The position numbers were made by a program, and so were the translations under genes. Of a stretch of DNA of 64,000 nt, positions 1 to 9,453 are shown in pieces (positions within the stretch are counted from its first letter, which is position 1; every line of letters starts with the position of its first letter). Under the pieces are notes generated by a model, which did not search any database, was not told where the DNA came from, and was given only the letters and a program-made list of their open reading frames with translations. The stretch covers positions 1,629,668 to 1,693,667 of the forward strand of contig NZ_JADKSJ010000001.1 of the NCBI RefSeq assembly GCF_015351235.1, written 5' to 3'. Source of the stretch: Plantibacter sp. VKM Ac-2880 (GTDB lineage Bacteria > Actinomycetota > Actinomycetes > Actinomycetales > Microbacteriaceae).

Positions 1-354
1 CGCGTTCTGCTCGTTCACCGGTCCATTGTGCGGGCTCCTCGCTTCAGGTGCACCGCATACCACCTGGACGCCCACGTCTCGGCCACCGTCGGCGGGCGGG
101 CTTACGATTCGTATCCGCCGCGGGAGTCCGCTCGCACGAGTTTTGCGATAAGCGTCGTTCTCTTGCGTCGCGGGCGGGATACGTGCACGGAAACTCGTCC
201 GCGAGCAACAATCCTCCGATTCGGTTACCGCTGTGTAACGTTTGGCGTCCCAGTTTGCTCGTCGTCCTGCTTCAACTTATCGTCAGAGTATTCAAAGAGC
301 GGTCCAGCGCACACGATGCGCCGGTTTCGCTTGCCCTTTCCCCAAGGAGGAACT
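1..354 (+). other. Non-coding leader upstream of the first peptide-transporter operon
   Basis: No convincing gene is present; the long open frame that crosses this stretch is only an upstream extension of the lipoprotein gene and lacks a signal peptide at its own start. It holds an inverted repeat GTTAC-N6-GTAAC at 224-239 and a strong Shine-Dalgarno AAGGAGG at 344-350. The inverted repeat could be an operator for the downstream operon, but nothing besides symmetry and position supports that. Confidence 0.4.
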
Positions 355-1977
355 GTGAAGTTCAGTCGGTTCGGCTCTGCCGCCGCCATCATCGCAGCAG
401 GGGCTCTCGTCCTCACCGGATGTTCCGGTGGCGGTTCCAGCAGCGAGAGCACCAGCGGCAACACATCCGCCATCATCACGACCAACGGCTCCGAGCCCGA
501 GTCGGGCCTCATCCCCAGCGACACCAACGAGGTGGGTGGCGGCAAGATCCTCGACGAGATCTTCGCAGGCCTCGTCTACTACGACGCCAAGGGCAAGCCG
601 GTCAACGACCTCGCCGAGTCCATCGAGACCGACGACTCGATCACCTTCACGATCAAGATCAAGCCCGACCAGAAGTTCACCAACGGTGACCCGGTCGACG
701 CCGAGTCGTTCGTGAACGCCTGGCAGGACGCCGCGCTCCTCTCGAACGCGCGCAAGAACAGCTACTTCTTCGAGGACATCAAGGGCTTCAGCTACGACGC
801 CGACCAGCCCCTCACCGGCCTCAACGTCGTCGACGACACGACCTTCACGGTCGAGCTCAACGAGGCTCGCTCGGACTTCCCGCTGCGCCTCGGCTACTCC
901 TCGTTCTACCCGCTGCCCAAGTCGGCGTTCGACGAGGCCGGCAAGGTCACGGCCGACTTCGGTCAGAACCCGGTCGGCAACGGCCCGTACAAGCTCGACG
1001 GTGAGAAGGCGTGGAAGCACAACGAGTCCATCGCCCTCGTCACCAACGACGAGTACAACGGTGGTCGTAAGCCGCAGAACGGTGGCGTGACGATCAACTT
1101 CTACGCCAGCTTCGACGCAGCGTACGCCGACCTCCTCGGTGGCAACCTCGACGTTCTGGACCAGATCCCGGACTCCGCGATCTCCACCTTCCAGGACGAC
1201 CTGGGCGATCGCGCTGTGAACCAGCCCGCCGCCGTGTTCCAGTCCTTCACCATCCCGTCCCGCCTCCCGCACTTCAGCGGCGAGGAAGGCGAGCTGCGTC
1301 GTCAGGCGATCTCCTACGCGATCAACCGCAAGCAGATCACCGACGTCATCTTCGAGGGCACCCGCACCCCGGCGACCGACTTCACCTCGCCCGTCATCGA
1401 CGGCTACTCGAAGGACATCCCCGGCAACGAGGTGCTGACCAACGACGACAAGAAGGCCAAGGAACTCTGGGCCAAGGCTGACGCCATCTCCCCGTGGGAC
1501 GGCTCCTTCCAGATCGCCTACAACGCCGACGGCCCGCACCAGGCCTGGGTCGACGCTGTGACGAACAACATCAAGAACACCCTCGGCATCGAGTCCTCCG
1601 GTGTTCCGGTCGCGGTCTTCGGCGACTTCCGTGAGAGCATCACGAGCCGCCAGATCCAGACCGCGTTCCGCAGCGGTTGGCAGGCCGACTACCCGGGTCT
1701 GTACAACTTCCTCGGCCCGCTGTACGCGACCGGCGCCTCCTCGAACGACGGTGACTACTCGAGCCCCGAGTTCGACAAGCTCCTCTCCGAGGGTGCTGCC
1801 GAGTCCGACCTCGACGCCGCGAACAAGAAGTTCCAGGAAGCTCAGGAGGTCCTGTTCAAGGACCTGCCCGCCATCCCGCTCTGGTACCAGAACGTGAGCG
1901 GTGGATTCGGCGAGGGCGTCCAGAACGTCCAGTTCGGTTGGAACTCCGTGCCTCTCTACTACGAGATCACCAAGTAA
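355..1977 (+). CDS. Peptide ABC transporter substrate-binding lipoprotein (family 5)
   Basis: This 540-residue secreted lipoprotein would capture peptides (or another oligomeric solute) outside the membrane for the permeases that follow. The GTG start at 355 is chosen because AAGGAGG ends four bases before it and the product then begins with a short basic segment, a hydrophobic core and the lipobox LTGC, followed by a Ser/Gly-rich linker. The body is typical of the OppA/DppA fold (SBP_bac_5): early EVGGGKILDEIF, an internal NPVGNGPYKL, and a C-terminal PAIPLWYQN. The length fits the family. It heads a plus-strand operon with two permeases and a double ATPase; a hairpin separates it from the first permease. 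The exact substrate cannot be read from the sequence. Confidence 0.93.
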   Translation: MKFSRFGSAAAIIAAGALVLTGCSGGGSSSESTSGNTSAIITTNGSEPESGLIPSDTNEVGGGKILDEIFAGLVYYDAKGKPVNDLAESIETDDSITFTIKIKPDQKFTNGDPVDAESFVNAWQDAALLSNARKNSYFFEDIKGFSYDADQPLTGLNVVDDTTFTVELNEARSDFPLRLGYSSFYPLPKSAFDEAGKVTADFGQNPVGNGPYKLDGEKAWKHNESIALVTNDEYNGGRKPQNGGVTINFYASFDAAYADLLGGNLDVLDQIPDSAISTFQDDLGDRAVNQPAAVFQSFTIPSRLPHFSGEEGELRRQAISYAINRKQITDVIFEGTRTPATDFTSPVIDGYSKDIPGNEVLTNDDKKAKELWAKADAISPWDGSFQIAYNADGPHQAWVDAVTNNIKNTLGIESSGVPVAVFGDFRESITSRQIQTAFRSGWQADYPGLYNFLGPLYATGASSNDGDYSSPEFDKLLSEGAAESDLDAANKKFQEAQEVLFKDLPAIPLWYQNVSGGFGEGVQNVQFGWNSVPLYYEITK

Positions 1978-1992
1978 TCTTGTAGACGGCAC

Positions 1993-2031
1993 AACTGGGT
2001 GGGTCCGGTTCTTCCGGGCCCACCCAGTTTT
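1993..2031 (+). terminator. Hairpin between binding-protein and permease genes
   Basis: A 14-bp stem with one G-T pair (left arm from 1993, right arm ending 2029) is followed by a short T run. It lies between the lipoprotein stop and the permease start. Such hairpins in importer operons usually cause partial termination or protect the upstream mRNA, giving more binding protein than permease; that role is inferred here. Confidence 0.7.
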
Positions 2032-2052
2032 CACGAGTTCAGGAGTCCCGCT

Positions 2053-2985
2053 TTGGGCAATTACATCCTCCGCCGCATCCTGCAGGCCATCCCGGTCCTG
2101 CTCGGTACGACGTTCCTCATCTATTTCATGGTGTTCGCGCTCCCGGGCGACCCCATCCTCGCGCTCTTCGGCGACCGGACGCCGAGCCCGGCCGTCCTCG
2201 AGCAGCTCCGCGCGGAGTACAACCTCGACAAGCCGTTCATCGTGCAGTATCTGCTGTACCTCGGCGGCATCCTCACGGGCGACCTCGGCACCTCGTTCTC
2301 CGGTCAGCCGGTCGCCGAGATCCTCGCGCAGACCTTCCCGGTCACGCTGCGTCTCGCCGTCCTCGCCGTCTTCTTCGAGATGGTCGCCGGCATCACGATC
2401 GGCCTCGTCTCGGGCCTCCGCAAGGGCGGCATCTTCGACGCGTCGTTCCTCGTCGTGAGCCTCATCCTCATCTCCCTGCCGGTCTTCGTGGTCGCGTTCA
2501 TCGCCCAGTTCGTCTTCGGCATCCAGCTCGGCTGGTTCCGGGTCACGGTCGGTGCCGGTGCGCCGATACAAGACCTGTTACTCCCGGCACTCGTGTTGGC
2601 GACGATCAGCTTCGCGCAGATCACCCGCCTGACCCGCGGTGCCGTGATCGAGACCCAGTCGCTCGACTTCGTGCGCACCGCGGCCTCGAAGGGCCTCAGC
2701 CGCCGCCGGATCATCCCGGTGCACATCCTCCGCAACTCGCTGATCCCGGTCGTCACCTACCTGGCGGTCGACTTCGGTGTGCTCATCGTCGGAGCGACGG
2801 TCACGGAGGGCATCTTCAACGTGCCCGGCGTCGGCCGGACGCTCTACCAGGCGATCATCCGTGGCGAAGGACCCACCGTCGTGTCCTTCGTGACCGTGAT
2901 GGTGCTCGTCTACCTGCTCGTCAACCTGCTGGTCGACCTGCTGTACGCCGTGCTCGACCCGAGGATCCGCTATGTCAAGTCATGA
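2053..2985 (+). CDS. Peptide ABC transporter permease, DppB type
   Basis: A 310-residue inner-membrane subunit of the importer. It opens with GNYILRRILQAIPVLLG, the usual first transmembrane segment of OppB/DppB proteins, and ends with the typical VLDPRIRY. The binding-protein-dependent transport motif (EAA loop region, around TAASKGLSRRRI) contacts the ATPase. An ATG 54 bases upstream is also open, but it lies inside the intergenic hairpin; the TTG at 2053 has AGGAG seven bases before it and gives the family's normal N-terminus, so I chose it. The gene overlaps the next permease by 14 bases if that gene starts at 2972. Confidence 0.9.
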   Translation: MGNYILRRILQAIPVLLGTTFLIYFMVFALPGDPILALFGDRTPSPAVLEQLRAEYNLDKPFIVQYLLYLGGILTGDLGTSFSGQPVAEILAQTFPVTLRLAVLAVFFEMVAGITIGLVSGLRKGGIFDASFLVVSLILISLPVFVVAFIAQFVFGIQLGWFRVTVGAGAPIQDLLLPALVLATISFAQITRLTRGAVIETQSLDFVRTAASKGLSRRRIIPVHILRNSLIPVVTYLAVDFGVLIVGATVTEGIFNVPGVGRTLYQAIIRGEGPTVVSFVTVMVLVYLLVNLLVDLLYAVLDPRIRYVKS

Positions 2986-3937
2986 TCAGGAACCACAGAT
3001 GAAGCGTTCATCCACGCACTTCGTCGCCCCACTGGAGGAGACACCGCTCGCGGTGATCGACGCCGTCAAGGTCGACGAGAAGCCGAGCAACCTCTGGACC
3101 GACGCCTGGGCGTACATGCGCCGTCAGCCGATGTTCTGGATCTCGGCGGTGCTCATCGTCCTCGTCGTCGTGGTGTCGCTCCTGCCCGGCCTGTTCTCAC
3201 AGGTCGACCCGCGCAGCTGCAACCTCGACAACAGCCTCGGCGACCCGTCGCTCGCGCACCCGCTCGGCTTCACGAAGCAGGGCTGCGACATCTACTCGCG
3301 GGTCATCTTCGGCGCGAACACCTCGCTCGCGGTCGGCCTCATCGTCACGGCGATCGTCTGCGTGCTCGGCATCAGCTTCGGCGCACTGTCGGGCTTCTAC
3401 GGCGGATGGGTCGACTCGGTGCTCTCCCGCATCGGCGACATCTTCTTCTCGATCCCGTACATCCTCGCCGCCGTCGTCGTCATGTCGGCCCTCGCCGCCT
3501 ACCGCAGCGTCTGGACCATCTCGCTCGCGGTGGGTCTGTTCGTCTGGCCGAGCGTCGCGAGAGTCCTGCGCGCCGAGATCCTGCGGGTCAAGAACGCCGA
3601 CTACGTGCAGGCATCCATCGCCCTCGGCGTCTCGCGGTTCCGCATCCTCGTGCGCCACGTCCTGCCGAACTCGATCGCCCCGGTGATCGTCGTCATCACG
3701 CTGTCGCTCGCTTCGGCGATCGTCGCGGAGGCGACCCTGTCGTTCCTCGGCGTCGGACTCGGATCCGAGTCGATCTCGTGGGGTGCGGACATCTCCCAGG
3801 CGCAGCGCGACCTGCGGACCGCTCCGCAGGTGCTCATCTACCCGTCCATCGCGCTCTCGCTCACCGTGCTCAGCTTCATCATGCTCGGCGAGGTCCTGCG
3901 TGATGCACTCGACCCGAAGGCGAGGGCACTCCGTTGA
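2972..3937 (+). CDS. Peptide ABC transporter permease, DppC type
   Basis: A 321-residue second membrane subunit. A cytoplasmic N-terminal tail of about 50 residues precedes the first transmembrane helix (residues about 55-73), as in OppC/DppC proteins. The EAA-type loop appears as ASIALGVSRFRILVRHVLPN, and the protein ends in the usual LRDALDPKAR. Two starts are possible: ATG 2972, with GAGGA six bases before it, and ATG 2999, preceded by AGGAA; both would keep the membrane domain intact. The stop codon overlaps the TTG start of the ATPase gene (TTGA), so the two are translationally coupled. Confidence 0.88.
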   Translation: MSSHDQEPQMKRSSTHFVAPLEETPLAVIDAVKVDEKPSNLWTDAWAYMRRQPMFWISAVLIVLVVVVSLLPGLFSQVDPRSCNLDNSLGDPSLAHPLGFTKQGCDIYSRVIFGANTSLAVGLIVTAIVCVLGISFGALSGFYGGWVDSVLSRIGDIFFSIPYILAAVVVMSALAAYRSVWTISLAVGLFVWPSVARVLRAEILRVKNADYVQASIALGVSRFRILVRHVLPNSIAPVIVVITLSLASAIVAEATLSFLGVGLGSESISWGADISQAQRDLRTAPQVLIYPSIALSLTVLSFIMLGEVLRDALDPKARALR

Positions 3938-5685
3938 GCACCCCCACACCCCAGGCCGGTGCGCGCACCGGGCAGCCGCTCCTCGAGGTCAAGGACCTCG
4001 AGGTCGGGTTCCGCACGCAGAGCGGCACCGTGCAGGCCATCCGCAAGACCAGCTTCACGATGATGCCCGGCGAGACGGTCGCGATCGTCGGCGAATCGGG
4101 ATCCGGGAAGTCGACGACGGCACACGCCATCATCAACCTCCTCCCCGGCACCGGCAAGATCACGGGCGGTGAGATCCTCTTCGAGGGTCGCGACCTCTCG
4201 AAGCTCCCGCGCAAGGAGATCGAGGACGTCCGCGGTCGCCTGATCGGCTTCGTGCCGCAGGACCCGATGTCGAACCTCAACCCGGTCTGGAACATCGGGT
4301 TCCAGGTCGAGGAGGCCATCCGCGCCAACGGCATCGCCGAGGGCAAGCAGGCCGTGCGGGCGAAGGCGATCGAGGTCCTCCAGCAGGCCGGTCTCTCCGA
4401 CGCCGACCGTCGTCTGAAGCAGTTCCCGCACCAGTTCTCCGGCGGCATGCGGCAGCGCGTGCTCATCGGCATCGGGCTCTCCTCGAGCCCGAAGCTGCTG
4501 ATCGCGGACGAGCCCACCTCGGCGCTCGACGTCACCGTGCAGCGGAAGATCCTCGACCACCTCGAGAGCCTGACGCGCGACAGCGGCACTGCGTTGCTCT
4601 TCATCACGCACGACCTCGGCCTCGCGGCCGAACGCGCGGAGAAGCTCATCGTCATGTACAAGGGGCAGATCGTCGAGGCCGGACCGTCGGTCGAGATCCT
4701 GCAGAACCCGGTGCACCCGTACACGCAGCGCCTCGTGGCCGCAGCACCGAGTCTCGCCTCGCGGCGCATCCAGTCAGCGACCGGGCCGCTCGAGACGCTC
4801 GAGCACGAGGCTCCGGCCGGCTCGGAGGGCATCGACCTCATCGTCGCCGCCGAGCACCGTGCGGCAGCACACGCGGACCTCACGAAGGCGGAGCCCGCGA
4901 TCGTCGTGGACGACCTCGAGAAGGTCTACAAGATCCGCGGACAGAAGGGCCAGGCGAGTGAGCTGAAGGCCGTGGACGGCGTCTCGTTCCAGATCCCGAA
5001 GGGCACCACCATGGCGCTCGTCGGGGAGTCCGGTTCGGGGAAGTCCACCGTCGCGAAGCTGCTCCTGCAGCTCGAGACACCGACCTCGGGCAGCATCCGC
5101 ATCGGCGGGAAGGCGATGGAGGGACTCGACCGCAGGGGTCTCCTCGCGCTGCGCCGCACGATGCAGCCGGTCTTCCAGGACCCCTACGGTTCGCTCGACC
5201 CGCTGCGCAACATCGGGAACACCATCTCGGAGCCGCTGCACACCCACAAGGTCGGCGACAAGGCCTCGAGGCGCGCTCGCGTCCTGGAGCTCCTCGACCA
5301 GGTGTCGCTGCCGCAGTCGGTGGCGACGCGCTACCCGAACGAGCTCTCGGGTGGTCAGCGTCAGCGCATCGCGATCGCCCGGGCGCTCGCCTTGAAGCCG
5401 GAGATCGTCGTCCTCGACGAAGCTGTCTCCGCGCTCGACGTGCTCGTGCAGGCGCAGATCCTGCAGTTGCTCGCCGACCTCCAGTCGGAACTGCAGCTGA
5501 CGTACCTCTTCATCACCCACGACCTCGCGGTCGTGCGGGTGATCGCCGACAACGTGGCGGTCATGCAGAAGGGCAAGATCGTCGAGGCGTCGACCACGGA
5601 CGATGTCTTCGAGAACCCGAAGCAGCAGTACACGCGCGAACTCCTCGACGCCATCCCCGGCGCCGGGATCGAGCTCGCGCTGTAA
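3934..5685 (+). CDS. Fused double ABC ATPase of the first peptide transporter (DppD-DppF)
   Basis: This 583-residue cytoplasmic protein carries two nucleotide-binding domains in one chain and energises the two permeases. Both halves show the Walker [10 protein letters not shown], a Q-loop (FVPQDPMSNLNP and PVFQDPYGSLDP), the ABC signature (SGGMRQR and SGGQRQR), Walker B and the switch His. In the second half Walker B reads LDEAVSALD rather than the more common LDEPVSALD. Unlike the ATPase of the neighbouring second system, the HPYTQ regions after each domain lack clustered cysteines. The start is the TTG in the TTGA overlap with the upstream stop, with GAGGG at 3922-3926. Confidence 0.92.
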   Translation: MSTPTPQAGARTGQPLLEVKDLEVGFRTQSGTVQAIRKTSFTMMPGETVAIVGESGSGKSTTAHAIINLLPGTGKITGGEILFEGRDLSKLPRKEIEDVRGRLIGFVPQDPMSNLNPVWNIGFQVEEAIRANGIAEGKQAVRAKAIEVLQQAGLSDADRRLKQFPHQFSGGMRQRVLIGIGLSSSPKLLIADEPTSALDVTVQRKILDHLESLTRDSGTALLFITHDLGLAAERAEKLIVMYKGQIVEAGPSVEILQNPVHPYTQRLVAAAPSLASRRIQSATGPLETLEHEAPAGSEGIDLIVAAEHRAAAHADLTKAEPAIVVDDLEKVYKIRGQKGQASELKAVDGVSFQIPKGTTMALVGESGSGKSTVAKLLLQLETPTSGSIRIGGKAMEGLDRRGLLALRRTMQPVFQDPYGSLDPLRNIGNTISEPLHTHKVGDKASRRARVLELLDQVSLPQSVATRYPNELSGGQRQRIAIARALALKPEIVVLDEAVSALDVLVQAQILQLLADLQSELQLTYLFITHDLAVVRVIADNVAVMQKGKIVEASTTDDVFENPKQQYTRELLDAIPGAGIELAL

Positions 5686-5699
5686 CGAGCCGTCACGCC

Positions 5700-5740
5700 G
5701 AAGGGCGGTGCCGCGGAGCGATCCGCGGCACTGCCCTTCT
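5700..5740. terminator. Hairpin terminator between convergent genes
   Basis: A 17-bp stem with one G-T mismatch (5700-5716 against 5723-5739) and a six-base loop sits between the plus-strand ATPase gene and the minus-strand PH-domain gene. It has a weak T tract. It could serve both directions. Confidence 0.75.
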
Positions 5741-5764
5741 CCGTTCCCGGGATGGGCCGAAAGG

Positions 5765-6388
5765 TCAGCCGAGGAGCGCCGAGGCGGCGCCCCAGACCAC
5801 CAGCGCGGCGGTGACCCCGAGGGCGACGACGTCCCAGCGGGAGACGGCCAGGCGCATGTCGGCCGGGTCGATCTTCCCCCAGCGCTCGTGCGCCCGGTCG
5901 ATGAGGTCGACGGCCGTAGGCCCCTCGTTCCCCGCTCGTCCTGGTCGGCGGACACCCGCGGCGCGTTCCTGGTGATCGACGTCCCGTCGCCCGCGACCGC
6001 CGGTCAGGGAAGGGCGGTCGAGGCCGGCGCTCGGCGCGCCCCAGCTGGTGATCTTCCGACCGTCTCGCAGGAGCACGGTGAGCTGGTATCGGCTCGTGGC
6101 CTCTTCGAGACGAGACCAGGGGATCTCATGCAGCCGACCGACGTTCACGATCGTCAGCTGCTCGGGTTCGATGACGATGCAGGGGCGGACGAGGACCAGG
6201 TACACCAGCCAGACGACGAGGAGCTCCCAGGGCAGCGCCAGGAGCGCGAACCCCCAGGCGCCGCGGCCCACGGCGTCGATGATGAAGAAGACCATCAGGA
6301 GGGCGGTGACCCCGAGGATCCAGTAGCCGCTGGTGCTCCTCAGGGTGGTCCGGTTGCGGGCGTTCGTCGCGTCGTTCACGTCGTCCAT
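5765..6388 (-). CDS. Membrane protein with bacterial PH domain
   Basis: A 207-residue protein with two N-terminal transmembrane segments (residues about 22-40 and 46-66), a PH-like beta domain (CIVIEPEQLTIVNVGRLHEIPW, in two halves around residues 70-115) and a final transmembrane segment. It resembles the actinobacterial bPH_6/Cfp6-type family of unknown function. The ATG at 6388 has GGAAGG immediately against it, so the in-frame GTG at the fourth codon is a better-spaced start. The linker at about residues 132-157 has poor third-position GC in this frame while the next frame is strongly GC3-biased, so the sequence there may contain paired indels. Confidence 0.72.
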   Translation of the reverse strand: MDDVNDATNARNRTTLRSTSGYWILGVTALLMVFFIIDAVGRGAWGFALLALPWELLVVWLVYLVLVRPCIVIEPEQLTIVNVGRLHEIPWSRLEEATSRYQLTVLLRDGRKITSWGAPSAGLDRPSLTGGRGRRDVDHQERAAGVRRPGRAGNEGPTAVDLIDRAHERWGKIDPADMRLAVSRWDVVALGVTAALVVWGAASALLG

Positions 6389-6427
6389 CCTTCCAGGCCG
6401 CCGACCCGTGGTCGTCAGCAGCGTCGG

Positions 6428-8533
6428 TCAGGCGGTGACGAGTCGATCGCTCTCCGCGTGGTGGCACGCGACGAGGCGGCCGTCGACAGGACGCTCACGC
6501 GGGTCGTCCCGCTCGCAGACCGCCTGCTTGTCCGCCGGCAGGAGCTGGTACAGCGGGCAGCGGCTGCGGAAGCTGCATCCCACCCGGTCGTCGCTCGGGG
6601 AGGGCAGGTCGCCGTTCAACAGGATCCGCTGACGGCTGCGTTCGAGCTCCGGGTCCGGGACCGGCACTGCCGAGAGGAGCGCCTGGGTGTACGGGTGCTT
6701 GGGGTCGGTGAAGATCGTCGCGCTCGGGCCGTACTCGACGATGCGTCCGAGGTACATGACGGCGACGTCGTCGGCGATGTGGCGGACGACGGCGAGGTCG
6801 TGGGCGACGAAGAGGTAGGACAGCCCGAGTCGCTGCTTGAGGTCCTCCAGGAGGTTGATGACCCCGGCCTGGACGGAGACGTCGAGCGCGGACACCGGCT
6901 CGTCGAGGACGAGGATCTTCGGCTCGACGACGAGCGCCCGGGCGATGCCGATGCGTTGCCGTTGGCCGCCTGAGAACTCGTGCGGGTACCGGCCGGCGAA
7001 GGACGGTTCGAGGCCGACGAGTTCGAGCATGGCCCCGACTCGGTTCCGGATCTCCGCGGGGGAGACCCCGTGCACGGTCAGCGGTTCGCCGATGATGTCC
7101 TCGATCGTCATCCGCGGATCGAGCGAGGCCATCGGGTCCTGGAAGACCACCTGGATGTCGCTGCGCAACTTCCTGCGGTCGGGCTTCGAGAGGGTCGCGG
7201 TGTCGACACCGTTCACGTGGATGGTGCCGCCCTGGGTCTCGGCGAGCTCGAGGATCTCCATGATGGTCGTCGTCTTGCCGCAGCCGGACTCACCGACGAG
7301 GCCGAGCGTCCGGCCGCGCTGGACGCTGAAGGAGACGCCGTCCACGGCGCGGACGGTGCCGATGTTGCGGCGGAAGACCACGCCCTTCGTGAGGGGGAAG
7401 GCTCGGGTCAGGTCCTTGACGTCGAGGACGGTCTCGGGGGCGACCTCGGCGACGAGTTCCTCGGGCACCTCGTCCGGCCGGGGGAAGATGTCCGGGCGGA
7501 GCAGGGATCCGTCGGCGATCTCGCCGGCACGGATGCACGCCGCGGTGTGTTCGATCGAGGTGGCCGGATCGGTGGCCGGACCGTCGAGCACGGGGAGGAG
7601 TGCCGGTTCGCCCTCGAGGCACGCGGCCACGGCGATCGGGCAGCGCGGCGCGAAGGGGCAACCGGTCGGGACGTTCGTCAGCAGCGGCGGACGACCCTCG
7701 AGAGGGACGAGCCGCTCCTGCTGGTTCGCCGCCATGTTCGGCATCGATCGGAGCAGGCCGATCGTGTACGGCATGAGTGGCTCGCGGAACAGCGGCACGA
7801 CCGGTGCCGTCTCGACGATGCGGCCCGCGTACATCACGGCGACGCGATCCGCGTTGCCGGCGACGACGCCGAGGTCGTGGGTGATCAGGACGACGGCGGC
7901 ACCGGTGATGTCCTTCGCCTCCTGGAGCACCTCGAGGATCTGCGCCTGGATGGTCACGTCGAGGGCGGTGGTGGGCTCGTCGGCGATGATGAGTTGCGGG
8001 TCGTTCGCGATCGCGATCGCGATCATGGCGCGTTGGCGCATGCCGCCCGAGAACTCGTGCGGGAATGACTTCGCGCGTCGCTCCGCGTTCGGGATCCCGA
8101 CGATCTTGAGGAGTTCGATCGCCCGCGTCTCGGCGGCCCGCTGGGAGAGCGCCGAGTCGTGCAGCCGGAGCCCTTCGGCGATCTGCTGGCCGATGGTGTA
8201 CACCGGCGTGAGCGCGGAGAGCGGGTCCTGGAAGATCATGGCGATGTCGCGGCCCCGGATCCGTGACAGTTCGCGGTCGGACTGCCCGAGCAGCTCGACC
8301 CCGTCGTACCGGATGCTGCCGCTGACCTTCGCGTTGGTCGGCAACAGGCCCATGACGGCCATCGACGACACGCTCTTTCCGGAGCCGGACTCGCCGACGA
8401 TGCCGAGGAACTCGCCCCGGTGGACGTCGTAGGAGACCCCGCGGACGGCGTGCACCGGTGTGCCGGCGTTCGGGAAGGTGACGCTCAGGTCGCGGACCTG
8501 GAGGAGCGGCTCGGCCGCCTGGGGGTCAGTCAC
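6428..8533 (-). CDS. Fused double ABC ATPase of the second peptide transporter
   Basis: This 701-residue cytoplasmic ATPase has two nucleotide-binding domains, each with [16 protein letters not shown] Walker A, SGGMRQR/SGGQRQR signatures and [16 protein letters not shown] Walker B. After each domain is an oligopeptide-transporter tail (oligo_HPY) with clustered cysteines: GCPFAPRCP with a later CLEGEP, and [10 protein letters not shown] with a later VCERDDP. In related Dpp/Opp ATPases such cysteines can hold a [4Fe-4S] cluster. The GTG at 8533 is chosen because AGGAG lies six bases upstream and the start overlaps the permease stop by eight bases. The open frame extends 15 codons further upstream but without family similarity. 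Confidence 0.92.
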   Translation of the reverse strand: MTDPQAAEPLLQVRDLSVTFPNAGTPVHAVRGVSYDVHRGEFLGIVGESGSGKSVSSMAVMGLLPTNAKVSGSIRYDGVELLGQSDRELSRIRGRDIAMIFQDPLSALTPVYTIGQQIAEGLRLHDSALSQRAAETRAIELLKIVGIPNAERRAKSFPHEFSGGMRQRAMIAIAIANDPQLIIADEPTTALDVTIQAQILEVLQEAKDITGAAVVLITHDLGVVAGNADRVAVMYAGRIVETAPVVPLFREPLMPYTIGLLRSMPNMAANQQERLVPLEGRPPLLTNVPTGCPFAPRCPIAVAACLEGEPALLPVLDGPATDPATSIEHTAACIRAGEIADGSLLRPDIFPRPDEVPEELVAEVAPETVLDVKDLTRAFPLTKGVVFRRNIGTVRAVDGVSFSVQRGRTLGLVGESGCGKTTTIMEILELAETQGGTIHVNGVDTATLSKPDRRKLRSDIQVVFQDPMASLDPRMTIEDIIGEPLTVHGVSPAEIRNRVGAMLELVGLEPSFAGRYPHEFSGGQRQRIGIARALVVEPKILVLDEPVSALDVSVQAGVINLLEDLKQRLGLSYLFVAHDLAVVRHIADDVAVMYLGRIVEYGPSATIFTDPKHPYTQALLSAVPVPDPELERSRQRILLNGDLPSPSDDRVGCSFRSRCPLYQLLPADKQAVCERDDPRERPVDGRLVACHHAESDRLVTA

Positions 8534-9449
8534 GGTTGGCTCCTGAGGTCGGGTCGATGGCATCGCGGAGGGCGTCACCGAGCAGGCTCGACGCGAGCAC
8601 GGTGATGACGAGGATCGCTGCGGGGAAGACGAACAGCCAGGGACGAGTCACGGCCGCGCTCGCACCGGCGGCCAGCAGCGTGCCGAGGGAGACGTCGGGG
8701 GCCTGGACGCCGAAACCGAAGAAGCTCAGGGTCGTCTCGGACAGGATCGCCGCGCCGATGCCGAGGGTCGCGTCGATGATGAGGAGGCTGGCGACGTTCG
8801 GGATGATGTGCCGCCGGATGATGGTGAAGCCGGGGACACCCATGAACCGCGCCGCCTTGACGTACTCGCGCTCCCGCAGCGACATCGTCTGTCCGCGGAT
8901 CACGCGGGCGAGCACCATCCATCCGAAGAGGACGAGGAACACCACGAGGGCGAGCCAGGAGAGCGACTTGAACGCGGGGCTCAGCAGGACGAGGAGGAAG
9001 AAGCCGGGGATGACGAGGAGGAGGTCGATGACCCAGACGATCGCCTTGTCCCAGACACCGCCGACGTAGCCGGCGATCGCGCCGACGAGGCCCGCGATGA
9101 TGGCCGCCCCCGGTCCGACGATGAGGCCGATGACGATCGACTTCTGCAGCCCGACGAGGGTCTGCGCGTACACGTCCTGGCCGATGTTGTTCGTGCCGAA
9201 CCAGTGGTCGAGCGACGGGGGCTGGCTGAAGGCGAGGCCGTCCTGGTCGGTGAACGACCAGGGGGACAGCAGCGGTCCGATGAAGGCCCACAGGATGATG
9301 AACAGCAGGACACCACCACCGATGCGGGCGCGCTTCGTGGCGAGCACCTTCCGGAGGATCGTTCGGCCACGCGACTGCGGACGCTTGGGAGCGTCGCGCA
9401 TCGTCTCGGGTTCGCCGACGGTGAGGGTCGTTGGGTCGGTCAGTGCCAT
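8526..9449 (-). CDS. Peptide ABC transporter permease, DppC type (second system)
   Basis: A 307-residue integral membrane subunit. A cytoplasmic lead with several basic residues is followed by the first transmembrane helix ([20 protein letters not shown]). The coupling loop reads [20 protein letters not shown], and the end is [10 protein letters not shown]. The ATG at 9449 is four bases after the stop of the upstream permease, so translation is probably coupled; no strong Shine-Dalgarno is seen. An ATG 12 codons further upstream is open but would overlap the previous gene by 32 bases. Confidence 0.88.
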   Translation of the reverse strand: MALTDPTTLTVGEPETMRDAPKRPQSRGRTILRKVLATKRARIGGGVLLFIILWAFIGPLLSPWSFTDQDGLAFSQPPSLDHWFGTNNIGQDVYAQTLVGLQKSIVIGLIVGPGAAIIAGLVGAIAGYVGGVWDKAIVWVIDLLLVIPGFFLLVLLSPAFKSLSWLALVVFLVLFGWMVLARVIRGQTMSLREREYVKAARFMGVPGFTIIRRHIIPNVASLLIIDATLGIGAAILSETTLSFFGFGVQAPDVSLGTLLAAGASAAVTRPWLFVFPAAILVITVLASSLLGDALRDAIDPTSGANRD

Positions 9450-9453
9450 GTCG

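Noticed and set aside
28-354. Coding extension of the first binding lipoprotein
   Set aside because: The extension lacks a signal peptide and would bury the lipobox; the GTG at 355 has an ideal AAGGAGG.
292-2571. Very long antisense open frames (for example 292-2571, 12401-14542, 41777-44089, 51619-54192 on the minus strand; 33513-36626 and 47007-50204 on the plus strand)
   Set aside because: They are antisense or out-of-frame to clear genes, Arg/Glu/Val or Arg/Ser/Thr-rich as expected from GC3-biased DNA, and show no domain.
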